A DNA stretch of 13,812 nt, taken from Acidobacteriaceae bacterium (GTDB lineage Bacteria > Acidobacteriota > Terriglobia > Terriglobales > Acidobacteriaceae). Below are positions 6,376-13,363 of this stretch, piece by piece. Each line of letters opens with the position of its first letter. Positions within the stretch are counted from its first letter, which is position 1. A program made the translations under genes and the position numbers. Where the stretch lies: contig PMMJ01000284.1 of the NCBI GenBank assembly GCA_003162255.1, positions 150 to 13,961 on the forward strand. Direction: 5' to 3'. Below the pieces are notes generated by a model. It had not been told where the DNA came from. It ran no database searches and saw nothing but the letters and a program-made list of their open reading frames with translations.

Positions 6376-7236
6376 ATGGATTCCCTGTCAAATACGGTTT
6401 CCCCGCCTGACCCTTCTCATGCTATTCAGACTGCGGGGAAACGGCGTATTTCCTCGGCCGTTCTGTCGGCAGCCCTTCCGGGTACAGGGCAATTGGTCTT
6501 AGGAAAAGCGCAAACCGGTTTCTGGTTTTTATGTTTGTTCTGCATTCTCACTTTCATGTATTGGCCTCTCCGTTTGCCAAGGTCATGGGTGGCGTTACAA
6601 CTTTTGACATTCGCTGAGATGACTCTATGCACTGTAGCGGCGTGGCACGCTCTGCGTACGCCCAGCCAAAGAGCCTTACGAGGCTCACGCCTCTGGTTAA
6701 TCTTGCTAGTCCCGCTTGCGTTGTTGCTTTCCTTCGCGCATAGCAACTGGCTTCTTCGTGCGGCAGGCGTCCGTCCATTCGGCGTGCCATCCACTGGTAT
6801 GGAACGAACAATATTGCAAGGAGATCGTATAGTCGTCGATTTCAGACAGTACCGACAGTCCAAGCCAAAATCCCGCGACATCGTTGTCATTCGCAAAGAC
6901 GGTACATTCTTCGTTAAGCGAGTGATGGCGGTGGCTGGCGAGGTGATTGAGGGCAAAGATGGTGCGATTATTGTGAACGGCAGTCGTCTAGAGGAACCGT
7001 ACGTACAGCATCTTGGGAATCCACCCGTGCAGCTAAATGAGTTTGGACCGGTGAACATCCCCGGAGGGAAGCTCTTCTTGATGGGCGATAATCGAGACGT
7101 AAGCATGGATAGCCGAATGCCGGAATTCGGCCTAGTGAGTGAAGAGAGTGTTGAGGGTATGGCGTTGTATATCATCGGTTCCAAATCCCACCGGGACGGA
7201 ACCGACCTTCGCTGGACAGGAAGCCTCGGAAAATAA
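6376..7236 (+). CDS. Signal peptidase I-like (S26) membrane protein with Ser-to-Gly at the catalytic position
   Basis: A 286-residue protein. Residues 27-64 (VLSAALPGTGQLVLGK then hydrophobic) resemble the LPGxGQL start of small membrane modules found ahead of some bacterial S26 domains. Further hydrophobic segments are at about 71-90 and 105-123. The S26 domain then begins: box B reads VPSTGMERTILQGDRIVVD (137-155), where typical enzymes have PSGSMxPT with the Ser before Met as nucleophile. Here that residue is Gly141, preceded by Ser139 and Thr140. The general-base Lys is kept as K181 (FVKRVMAVAGE), and box E GDNRDVSMDSR is intact at 237-247. It may be an inactive paralogue, or may use the neighbouring Thr or Ser. 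Composition is less GC-rich than neighbours. The ATG at 6376 opens the frame, without a clear Shine-Dalgarno motif. Confidence 0.82.
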   Translation: MDSLSNTVSPPDPSHAIQTAGKRRISSAVLSAALPGTGQLVLGKAQTGFWFLCLFCILTFMYWPLRLPRSWVALQLLTFAEMTLCTVAAWHALRTPSQRALRGSRLWLILLVPLALLLSFAHSNWLLRAAGVRPFGVPSTGMERTILQGDRIVVDFRQYRQSKPKSRDIVVIRKDGTFFVKRVMAVAGEVIEGKDGAIIVNGSRLEEPYVQHLGNPPVQLNEFGPVNIPGGKLFLMGDNRDVSMDSRMPEFGLVSEESVEGMALYIIGSKSHRDGTDLRWTGSLGK

Positions 7237-7401
7237 GTCAGCAACCGTGAGCGAGCATCCTGTTAGACGTGCTTAACTGTGATTGGCGAAACCAGGCGTT
7301 AGCGCTCAAAACCCCTGCCACGGGTCGGCCCGACGATAGCGAACCCGTCCGACAGCACGTGTTGAAAGCTCAAGTCTTGGCTCGTACAGCTGATATGTGC
7401 G
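7237..7401. other. Convergent intergenic gap with a weak stem-loop
   Basis: The lepB-like gene and the tolC-like gene converge here, so terminators are expected. The best structure is around 7320-7348, with ACGGGT and ACCCGT arms enclosing a small self-complementary GTCGGCCCGAC (7324-7334). There is no T-tract on either side, so a rho-independent terminator is not supported. Confidence 0.25.
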
Positions 7402-8727
7402 TTACTTAGACGCGGGATTCGGGAGCGCCCAGCTCTCCAAATCTCCGGTGGCGCGCAGCAGGTTCATGCGGACGCGCTGGTATTCAAAATCGGCATCCTG
7501 AAAAAGCAGGTAGCGTTCGGCGGCCTGCACACGGGCGTCGGCCAACTCGTGCAAGGTGCCAGTCTTGGCGTCGATACGGGTTTGGACCGCTTCCAGGCCC
7601 GACTGCGCCAGTTGATATTCGAGTTGCGCCACTTCGCGAGCGGCCTCGAGTTGCTCGGCGGCGCGCTGTAGTTTCAGGGCTTCCTCCGCCACTTGATCGC
7701 GAGCCGCCTCGGCTTGTTTTTTTGCCTTGAGGGCTTCGGCCTCGGCCGCCTGGGTTCGGGCGTGCTGGCTGGCATTGAACAGCGGGATCTTAATGGCAAA
7801 GCCGATCACGGCATTGTCCTTCTGAAAGTGATCGCCGTAGTACACGCTGTAGTTATTGAAGGTGGAAAATCGCGCATACTGGGCGGATAAATCGATCGAC
7901 GGATACAAAGCGCGATGCTCGCCCAAAGCCCGCATCGATTCCGCCAGCGAATGCTGCTCGGCTAACTTGATGGTGGGGCTGGAAGCAATCGCTCTTTCCG
8001 AAAGATCTTCTTCCGCAGCGACGGGCGGCAGAGCGGGAATGGTTTCGGGCGCGAGTTCGATGGTCGAAACCGGCAATCCGGTCAGCGTCGAAAGATGACG
8101 CCGCAGGACGTCGGCATTGCCCCGCGCCTCGGCTCGACGAAGGCGCACGCGCGCTCCAGTCAGCTTTGCTTTGTTTAAGTCCACGGCGCTGTCCACGCCT
8201 GCTTGCAAGCGCTCGGCGACAGCTTGTTCCATTTGCTGCGCTTGGGCCTCGTCCTGCAGCAAGCGCACGAGGCGGGCTTCCCACTTGGCCAACTCCGCGT
8301 AGGTTAGCGCGACGTCTTGAATGACAGCATTGCGCTGGTCTTTGTCCTGAATCTCGGAAGCGTGCCACTCCGTTTTCGCCGCATTCACGAACTGCCGCTG
8401 CGTAGCGTTGAAGACCGTACCCTGCACGACACCATCCGCTAGCGCCGGTGCAGACCCTTCGATGCTGAGGGGGAATCCATAAGACCAGCCGACGCCCGAA
8501 CCGAGGAATAGCTGCGGGATATAGTTGTTGCGGAGTTCCCGATAGGAGGCAAAGGCGTGCTGTACGTCGGCCTTCGCAATCGCCGAACTCGTGCTGTGCG
8601 CGAGCGCCAGGCGAATGGCGCGCTCAAGAGGCAGTGGTTCCGCTTGGCCGAGGGTTGCGATCGTCAGTACAGCCGCAAGTACGGCGAGCAGATTGGTGCA
8701 GCGCAAACACGGCAATCGGAGTTTCAT
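7402..8727 (-). CDS. TolC-family outer membrane efflux protein
   Basis: A 441-residue exported protein. Residues 1-29 form a signal peptide (basic start, hydrophobic LLAVLAAVLTIATL, cleavage likely after GQA). The mature part begins PLPLERAIRLALAHS, the usual first helix of the outer membrane efflux protein family, and contains two long heptad-rich regions (about 125-205 and 325-405; for example AAEAEALKAKKQAEAARDQV) that would build the periplasmic alpha-barrel. Such proteins trimerise into an outer membrane channel docked to a periplasmic adaptor. An adaptor gene lies upstream on the same strand, separated by a TPR gene. AAGGGGA about 8 bases before the ATG is a plausible ribosome binding site. 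The start region is partly duplicated upstream in a tandem repeat. The exported substrate cannot be told. Confidence 0.87.
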   Translation of the reverse strand: MKLRLPCLRCTNLLAVLAAVLTIATLGQAEPLPLERAIRLALAHSTSSAIAKADVQHAFASYRELRNNYIPQLFLGSGVGWSYGFPLSIEGSAPALADGVVQGTVFNATQRQFVNAAKTEWHASEIQDKDQRNAVIQDVALTYAELAKWEARLVRLLQDEAQAQQMEQAVAERLQAGVDSAVDLNKAKLTGARVRLRRAEARGNADVLRRHLSTLTGLPVSTIELAPETIPALPPVAAEEDLSERAIASSPTIKLAEQHSLAESMRALGEHRALYPSIDLSAQYARFSTFNNYSVYYGDHFQKDNAVIGFAIKIPLFNASQHARTQAAEAEALKAKKQAEAARDQVAEEALKLQRAAEQLEAAREVAQLEYQLAQSGLEAVQTRIDAKTGTLHELADARVQAAERYLLFQDADFEYQRVRMNLLRATGDLESWALPNPASK

Positions 8728-8780
8728 CTCGTCCCCTTCATCTCGTCACTTCATCCCGTGACTTCGGCATGACTTCGGCA
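8723..8780. repeat. Tandem repeats across the tolC-like start region
   Basis: Read on the plus strand, a unit of about 13 bases recurs: TTCATCTCGTCCC (8723), TTCATCTCGTCAC (8737-8749) and TTCATCCCGTGAC (8750-8762). An exact 11-base tandem, TGACTTCGGCA, overlaps its end at 8759-8769 and 8770-8780. On the minus strand each 13-base unit contains ATGAA; the one nearest the gene supplies its start codon. The upstream copies create very small frames, one of which ends in a TGA overlapping the real ATG. Confidence 0.6.
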
Positions 8781-8861
8781 TCGTCACGCACAAATTGTAG
8801 TGCGCCGCAAGCGAGACGGGCAGTAACTTTGCTAGAACTGATCGAATCAGTGGGTTCTGCC

Positions 8862-8900
8862 AGGGCAGGGCACGGCTTCAAGAGCCTGCCCTGAGCGAGA
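8862..8900. repeat. Hairpin and short dispersed-type repeat downstream of the TPR gene
   Basis: AGGGCAGG (8862-8869) and CCTGCCCT (8885-8892) form a perfect 8-pair stem with a 15-base loop. The right arm runs into CCCTGAGCGAGACCGAAGGG (8889-8908), which resembles a short repeat widespread in bacterial intergenic DNA. On the minus strand it lies between the TPR stop and the tolC-like start, where it might attenuate readthrough. No T-tract follows. Confidence 0.4.
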
Positions 8901-8978
8901 CCGAAGGGTGCCGTCCAGTCTCAACAAAGGCGTGGGCTGTGGCTCCTGAGATATCCGGCGATTTACTCATTCGGTCGA

Positions 8979-9941
8979 TTAGTGCGTAACTCGATTCAAC
9001 GCTTGCTGAGCGGTGCCGAAGTTCCGCGCCAATGACAAGGACGCACGATACTCGTCGGCAGCGCCGGCTCGGTCTCCTTGTTTTTCCAGCAGCAGGCCCA
9101 GCAAATAGCGGGCTTTGAACGCGGGCGCGGCCTCCACCGGACCCGAGGCCAGGTAGCGGTGCAGCAGTTCGGTGGCGAACGGGTATTTTCGTCCGGCGCG
9201 ATAGAGCATTTCGGCCGCTTCGACTAGGACGTCGGGCTTGGACATCAGCGACTGGCTGAGCTTGACGAGGGCTTGCTCCATTTCGCCGAAGCGTTTCTGG
9301 CGGCGAAGAAAAAGAGCAAGATTGAGCCACGCCTCCGCGTCACTTTGACTGAGGTCGATGTACTGACGATATTCCCGTTCGGCGGTGACCGCGTCTTTCT
9401 TCTGTTCGGCGATGCGCGCGTAAACCCAGTGTTCACGGGCTGGGTTCAAAGTTGCAATGTACTGCGCTTGCTCGCGAGCTTTCTGCTCGCCGCCGCCAAC
9501 TACCGCGGGCGCTGCCAGATAGAACTCCGCCAGATCGAGCCGGGCATCGACGTCTTTCGGATCCAATTCCACTGCGCGCTCGAATTCTTCGCGAACCTTT
9601 CCGGCCAGAACAGCCGCTGCCAGGAAATTTGCCCGATCCGCCTTTTCGCCGTACACGCGCCCCAGCCACAGATGGAAACGGCTGTTGCCCGGATCGAGCG
9701 CGACCGCCTTCCTGCAGGAGGATTCCGCGCGATTCCAATCTTCGAGCGCGAAGTAAGCGCGGCACAGCAGGTTGGATGATTCCGCGTCCGCCGCCGAGGA
9801 ACGGCGGCTATTTAATTCGGCGATGGCTTCATCGATCCGGCCCGCGGCCAGCATACCCTTGGCGGAGTCGGCCACGCTGGCGCTCAGCGTAGCCATGAGC
9901 GTGAGTAAAGCGAGGAAGACTTTGGCAGCGCGCGCGATCAT
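8979..9941 (-). CDS. Exported TPR-repeat protein
   Basis: A 320-residue protein with an N-terminal signal peptide or anchor (residues 1-24, hydrophobic VFLALLTLMATLSASV) followed by tetratricopeptide repeats. Clear repeat cores are GRIDEAIAELN near 34-44, AYFALEDWNRAESSCRKAVA near 62-81 ending in LDPGNS, FERAVELDPKDVDARLDLAE near 120-139, and EREYRQYIDLSQSDAEAWLN near 188-207. A Gly-rich break (APAVVGGGEQKA, 144-155) interrupts the array. Such proteins are scaffolds in the periplasm or envelope; no enzymatic motif is seen. The ATG follows the adaptor stop immediately (TAGATG), so the two are surely co-transcribed, and the tolC-like gene follows after 251 bases. It may organise the efflux complex, but that is inference from position. 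Confidence 0.8.
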   Translation of the reverse strand: MIARAAKVFLALLTLMATLSASVADSAKGMLAAGRIDEAIAELNSRRSSAADAESSNLLCRAYFALEDWNRAESSCRKAVALDPGNSRFHLWLGRVYGEKADRANFLAAAVLAGKVREEFERAVELDPKDVDARLDLAEFYLAAPAVVGGGEQKAREQAQYIATLNPAREHWVYARIAEQKKDAVTAEREYRQYIDLSQSDAEAWLNLALFLRRQKRFGEMEQALVKLSQSLMSKPDVLVEAAEMLYRAGRKYPFATELLHRYLASGPVEAAPAFKARYLLGLLLEKQGDRAGAADEYRASLSLARNFGTAQQALNRVTH

Positions 9942-11186
9942 CTAGAACTTGACCTTGGTGAGGTCGCCAATGGGTTTGCCATTCCACGAATTGATCGCAA
10001 CCACATCCTTGGCGGAAAGGCCGCGAGTTACTTCGACCTGGGTGAGATTGGAAAGGGAAGTCTCGACCTCGCGGCGTCTGAGTTGGTGGCCGGCAACCAG
10101 CAAGACATAAGGCTTGGTGTCGTCCGTGCGGACAGCTTCACGAGGCACCACCAGCACGTTATCATGCTGGGCCGCGACGATCGTGACTCCGACGTTGATA
10201 TTGGGCAAGAGTTTCAGATCCTTGTTATCTACGATGCTGGTGGTCTCGCCGACGTTGCGCGAACCGTGCAATTTCACCGTCGACGGAACGGCAGTCACGG
10301 TGGCCGGCCACATACGTCCAGGGACGGCGTCCCAGGTAATCTCGATCGGATCTCCCGGAGCAAGTCTGCCGACGTCGGGCTCATCGACGAAAGCGCGGAG
10401 CAGCACTTTTCGCAGATCCGCCACTTGCAGCAGGAGATCGCCGGCGGCGACGAAGCCGCCTTGCTTGGCGGGCAGCGAGTACACGATGCCAGTGAAAGGA
10501 GCGCGGACATTCGATTTCGCCAGAACGTCTTCGGCGGCGTCGTAGGTGGCCTGCGCGTCCGCTCGCTGCGCATTGACGCGCGCTAACTCTCCATTCGAAT
10601 ATCGCTTCGTCCGTTTTTGCCGCAGGAATATGAGTTGGGCTTCGGCGCCGGCGAGCGCGTTTTCCGCGTCGCGCACTTCTCCCGCCGAGGCCGCGCCTTG
10701 CTGCTCAAGTTTTTTCAGCGCGTCCAAATTGCGCTGGGCGGAATCGCGGTCGTTGCCGGCTTTCACCAGTTGAGCATCGAGGCTGAGTACTTCCTCCTGG
10801 GTTCCGCCTCGCTCCGCATAGCCCAAGTCGGCTTGCGCCGCTTTCAATTGGGTCTCGGCGCGAGCCGCTTGCGCGCGCGCTTCGGCGTCATCCAGAACGA
10901 GAAGCAATTGCCCCTTCTTGACGGATTCGCCTTCCTTGACCAAAACGCGCCGCACACTGGTCGCAGCCGGAGCGTGGGCCTCGAAATTATTGACCGGCTC
11001 AATTTTTCCGTTGGTCGAAACCAAGCTGCGGATATTGCTCTGCTCGACGACGGCGGTTCGCACCGGAACCGCGTCGTCACGGTGGGTAACGAAAGCAGCC
11101 AGCACAATCACCGCCGCCAGAATCGCGAGCGCCGTTACCCACCAGCGCCGCGGCCGGCGTTCCGGACTGTTTCCATTCAATGCCAT
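9942..11186 (-). CDS. HlyD/MacA-type periplasmic adaptor (membrane fusion protein)
   Basis: A 414-residue protein. A basic stretch RRPRRWW is followed by one membrane helix (about 16-33) with the rest periplasmic. A lipoyl-like half motif (GKIEPVNNFEAHAPA) precedes VRRVLVKEGESVKKGQLLLV, the classic adaptor barrel-hybrid signature. Long coiled coil runs from about residue 95 to 215 (for example LDALKKLEQQGAASAGEVRD). The second lipoyl half is NVRAPFTGIVYSLPAKQGGF, then a beta-barrel and C-terminal membrane-proximal domain. Adaptors bridge an inner-membrane pump and a TolC channel. Two genes downstream is a TolC-like gene, but no ABC or RND pump is present. The frame is open to a TTG at 11210; I chose the ATG at 11186 because it gives the usual basic N-terminus. 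No strong ribosome binding site is seen at either. Confidence 0.85.
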   Translation of the reverse strand: MALNGNSPERRPRRWWVTALAILAAVIVLAAFVTHRDDAVPVRTAVVEQSNIRSLVSTNGKIEPVNNFEAHAPAATSVRRVLVKEGESVKKGQLLLVLDDAEARAQAARAETQLKAAQADLGYAERGGTQEEVLSLDAQLVKAGNDRDSAQRNLDALKKLEQQGAASAGEVRDAENALAGAEAQLIFLRQKRTKRYSNGELARVNAQRADAQATYDAAEDVLAKSNVRAPFTGIVYSLPAKQGGFVAAGDLLLQVADLRKVLLRAFVDEPDVGRLAPGDPIEITWDAVPGRMWPATVTAVPSTVKLHGSRNVGETTSIVDNKDLKLLPNINVGVTIVAAQHDNVLVVPREAVRTDDTKPYVLLVAGHQLRRREVETSLSNLTQVEVTRGLSAKDVVAINSWNGKPIGDLTKVKF

Positions 11187-11379
11187 TCGGAGAAAAAGCG
11201 CGAACCTCAATGTATATCATCCACGCGCGGCGGGGAGCAGGGAAATGCGCGCTCAGGACTTAGCTAATTAGATGCATCTCGCCGGTCGTTTGCACCAGCG
11301 ACAGCGTGGGATTCTCCCGGCGATGCGCCCCGGCCACCCTTGCGAATCGCGCGCTTGCGGCTCTAGGTACAATAGGCAA
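11187..11379. other. Divergent promoter region between the adaptor gene and queF
   Basis: The spacer separates two divergently read genes and should hold both promoters. On the plus side a TACAAT box lies just before queF. On the minus side GATATACA (around 11210-11217) is a weak -10-like sequence ahead of the adaptor start. No repeat or structured RNA stands out; I do not see a preQ1 riboswitch. Confidence 0.35.
11368..11373 (+). promoter_or_regulatory. Probable -10 box of queF
   Basis: TACAAT matches the sigma-70 -10 consensus at 5 of 6 positions and ends 6 bases before the queF ATG. Initiation at the usual distance would fall on or next to the A of the start codon, giving a leaderless or nearly leaderless message. 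No good -35 is visible, and no Shine-Dalgarno motif fits well in the few bases left. Confidence 0.45.
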
Positions 11380-11799
11380 ATGCCGAAATCGCACCGCTCC
11401 ACCTCTCCGCGCTACACCGCGGAGCACGCCAGCGCCGGGCGCGATCACGATTTTCCGGAGATTGAAACCTGGCCGAACCAGTTTCCCGGGTACGAGATTG
11501 TGGTGGACGACCCGGAATTCACCTCGGTCTGCCCGAAGACTGGTCTGCCGGATTTCGGCAACATCGTGATTCGCTACGAACCGGATCGCGTGTGCCTGGA
11601 GTTGAAATCGCTGAAGGAATATCTGCAGGCGTATCGCAACCTCGGCATTTTCCAGGAGAACATCGTGAATCAGGTGTTGGAGGATGTGGTCCGCTGGGCA
11701 AAGCCGGTGTGGGCGGAGGTGAAAGGTGAATTCCGTCCGCGCGGTGGGATTTCGACCGTCGTAATTGCGAAGTGGCCGCGTAAGAGAGGTCAGAGGTAA
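11380..11799 (+). CDS. queF: NADPH-dependent 7-cyano-7-deazaguanine reductase QueF (type I)
   Basis: A 139-residue tunnelling-fold enzyme that reduces the nitrile of preQ0 to the amine preQ1 for queuosine tRNA modification. The length fits the short, single-domain type I family. The nucleophilic Cys is C51 in FTSVCPKTGLPDFG, with the acid Asp at D58. The QueF NADPH motif is ELKSLKEYLQAYRN at 74-87, and the substrate-binding Glu is E93 in IFQENIVNQ. The chosen ATG gives the normal family length; the frame is open upstream to 11272 but that extension is unlike the family. The last five codons (KRGQR) and the stop lie inside a repeat sequence, so the C-terminal tail may have been rewritten by it. 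No other queuosine gene is nearby. Confidence 0.95.
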   Translation: MPKSHRSTSPRYTAEHASAGRDHDFPEIETWPNQFPGYEIVVDDPEFTSVCPKTGLPDFGNIVIRYEPDRVCLELKSLKEYLQAYRNLGIFQENIVNQVLEDVVRWAKPVWAEVKGEFRPRGGISTVVIAKWPRKRGQR

Positions 11800-11870
11800 G
11801 AGGTCAGATTGCAGAAGTAGAATCGATGTGGCGCTTTTTGTTTTTACTTCTGCAATCTGACTTCTGACCT
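11784..11870. repeat. Palindromic repeat overlapping the 3' end of queF
   Basis: GTCAGATTGCAGAAGTA (11803-11819) and TACTTCTGCAATCTGAC (11845-11861) are perfect 17-base inverted arms around a 25-base loop. Outside them AGAGGTCAG recurs (11784-11792 and 11799-11807), and CTTCTGACCT follows on the right, extending an imperfect stem. The left side reaches back into queF, encoding its last residues and TAA stop. A T-rich loop end (GCTTTTTGTTTTTAC) precedes the right arm. The structure may work as a terminator-like or transcript-protecting hairpin between queF and the MFS gene. Confidence 0.8.
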
Positions 11871-11888
11871 TTGCAATCCTCTACGTGC

Positions 11889-11894
11889 TATATT
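11889..11894 (+). promoter_or_regulatory. Possible -10 box of the MFS gene
   Basis: TATATT ends 10 bases before the GTG start and would give a leader of only about three or four bases. No Shine-Dalgarno motif is present (CTCGACCT precedes GTG), which fits leaderless or near-leaderless translation but does not prove it. Confidence 0.35.
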
Positions 11895-11904
11895 CGCTCG
11901 ACCT

Positions 11905-13158
11905 GTGACTGATCGAAGGCTCTATCCCCGCACCGCGCTGCTCGTGCTGACCGCGCTCAATCTGCTTAATTATGCGGACCGCAATGTGCTGTTCGCGGTC
12001 CAGCCCTTGGTGCAGGATGAGTTTCATCTGAGTAAGGTTCAGATTGGCTATCTCACCAGCGCGTTTCTCGGGTTTTACATGATCGCCGCGCCCTTTGTGG
12101 GGCCGCTGGCGGATCGATATTCGCGGAAGTTGATCATCGCCCTGGGAGCGATTTTCTGGAGCGGCCTCACGCTGCTCACGGCGGTCACGCACACCTATAC
12201 GGAACTGCTGATTCGGCACACGCTGGTTGGCATTGGCGAAGCGACCTTCGTCACCATCGCGCCGACCTTTGTGGCGGATCTGTTCGCGGAGGAAATGCGC
12301 GGCAGAATCCTCGGCGTATTTTATCTGGCGATTCCAGTGGGGTCGGCTGCGGGCTATCTGCTGGGTGGCAATCTGGCTCCGCACTATGGATGGCGCTTCC
12401 CCTTTTACATTGCGGCGGGGCCAGGATTTCTGCTGGCGATTGCGGTGCTGTTCCTCAAGGAACCGGAGCGCGGGCAATTTGATTCGCTCAAGGAGACACC
12501 TGAGCGCGCGACGATTCTTGGTCTAGCGCGCAATCCGGCATTTTTGACGGCAACTCTGGGCATGGCGGCGATGACGTTTTCGCTGGGCGGTATTCAGGTC
12601 TGGATGCCGCAGTTTCTTTACAGCGAGCGCCACTACTCTCTGGCCCGCGCCAATTTTATTTTTGGCATCATCATCGTGGTGGATGGAATCGTCGCCGCAC
12701 TGGCGGGCGGATGGCTGGGCGATTATCTGCTGCGGCGGATGAAAAGTTCCTACTACCTGATTTCGGCCGCCAGCATGGCGCTGGGCGTTCCCGTCATGAT
12801 TGTGGCCCTGTTTGCGAAGGGCCGCATCATGGTGCCGGCCATCGCGTTGGCAGCTTTCTTTTTGCTGCTGAATACTTCGCCACTGAATGCGGCGGTGATC
12901 AACTCGGTGGGCGCTCATATCCGCGCCACTGCCATCGCGGTGAACATTTTCATCATTCACATCCTGGGCGACGTGCCTTCGCCGACTATGATGGGATGGG
13001 TCGCCGACCGGCGCTCGTTGCAGGCAGCTTTCGTTTTGCCCGTGATTGCCATGATAATTTCCTCGGTGATCCTGTTTTACGGTATGCGATTTGCGCCAGC
13101 ACTGCGGATCAGTGAACCATCGCCGGAGTCGCCAGTTCCCTCAGGAGCATCTTCCTAA
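11905..13158 (+). CDS. Spinster-like MFS transporter
   Basis: A 417-residue major facilitator with about twelve membrane helices. Helix 1 contains LNYADRNVLFAVQPL, the Asp-Arg pair typical of Spinster (Spns) transporters, in which the Asp takes part in proton coupling. Motif A, GPLADRYSRK, lies at 66-75 in the loop between helices 2 and 3. GEATFVTIAPTFVADLF and the RGRILGVFYLAIPVGSAAGY segment are also typical of this family, followed by the mid-protein break near 180-205. Members move lysolipids, sphingosine-like lipids or other organic anions; many bacterial relatives have unknown substrates. The GTG at 11905 is the only suitable start, since the frame is open upstream only through the repeat. 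The stop codon lies inside the left end of the next repeat element. Confidence 0.85.
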   Translation: MTDRRLYPRTALLVLTALNLLNYADRNVLFAVQPLVQDEFHLSKVQIGYLTSAFLGFYMIAAPFVGPLADRYSRKLIIALGAIFWSGLTLLTAVTHTYTELLIRHTLVGIGEATFVTIAPTFVADLFAEEMRGRILGVFYLAIPVGSAAGYLLGGNLAPHYGWRFPFYIAAGPGFLLAIAVLFLKEPERGQFDSLKETPERATILGLARNPAFLTATLGMAAMTFSLGGIQVWMPQFLYSERHYSLARANFIFGIIIVVDGIVAALAGGWLGDYLLRRMKSSYYLISAASMALGVPVMIVALFAKGRIMVPAIALAAFFLLLNTSPLNAAVINSVGAHIRATAIAVNIFIIHILGDVPSPTMMGWVADRRSLQAAFVLPVIAMIISSVILFYGMRFAPALRISEPSPESPVPSGASS

Positions 13159-13205
13159 GGAAACCCTGATTAAGTTTTCGTAGTGGCTATGTTTGTGAAA
13201 CCGTT

Positions 13206-13283
13206 AACCACCAAGGCCACAAAGGCACACGAAGGAAATATCTGAGACCGAAGGCCTTCGTGATCTTCGTGTCCTTGGTGGTT
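13206..13283. repeat. Large imperfect palindrome nested in copy B
   Basis: The left arm begins AACCACCAAGGCCACAAAGG and continues CACACGAAGG to 13235. The right arm at 13255-13283 ends CTTGGTGGTT and is its reverse complement over about 29 positions with few mismatches and one gap. The loop is about 19 bases. The motif resembles intergenic palindromes that I associate with environmental bacterial genomes; its role is unknown. Confidence 0.75.
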
Positions 13284-13363
13284 CAGCCTCTGTCGTCATC
13301 GCGAAACTGAGCCACTACATAAGTTTTCGTTGGCGAGATGGGATGCACTGAAAGCTTGACCCT

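Noticed and set aside
6426..7244. A 272-codon minus-strand frame opposite the lepB-like gene
   Set aside because: The plus strand carries S26 boxes and membrane helices; the opposite frame shows no domain and is rich in Ser, Arg and Pro as expected of a shadow.
11211..11379. A preQ1 riboswitch ahead of queF
   Set aside because: No compact pseudoknot-forming aptamer near the ATG is visible, and the -10-like box leaves almost no leader.
11881..12477. A 198-codon minus-strand frame opposite the MFS gene
   Set aside because: Rich in Arg, Gln and His, which is typical of the antisense of a membrane protein gene; no start signal or motif.
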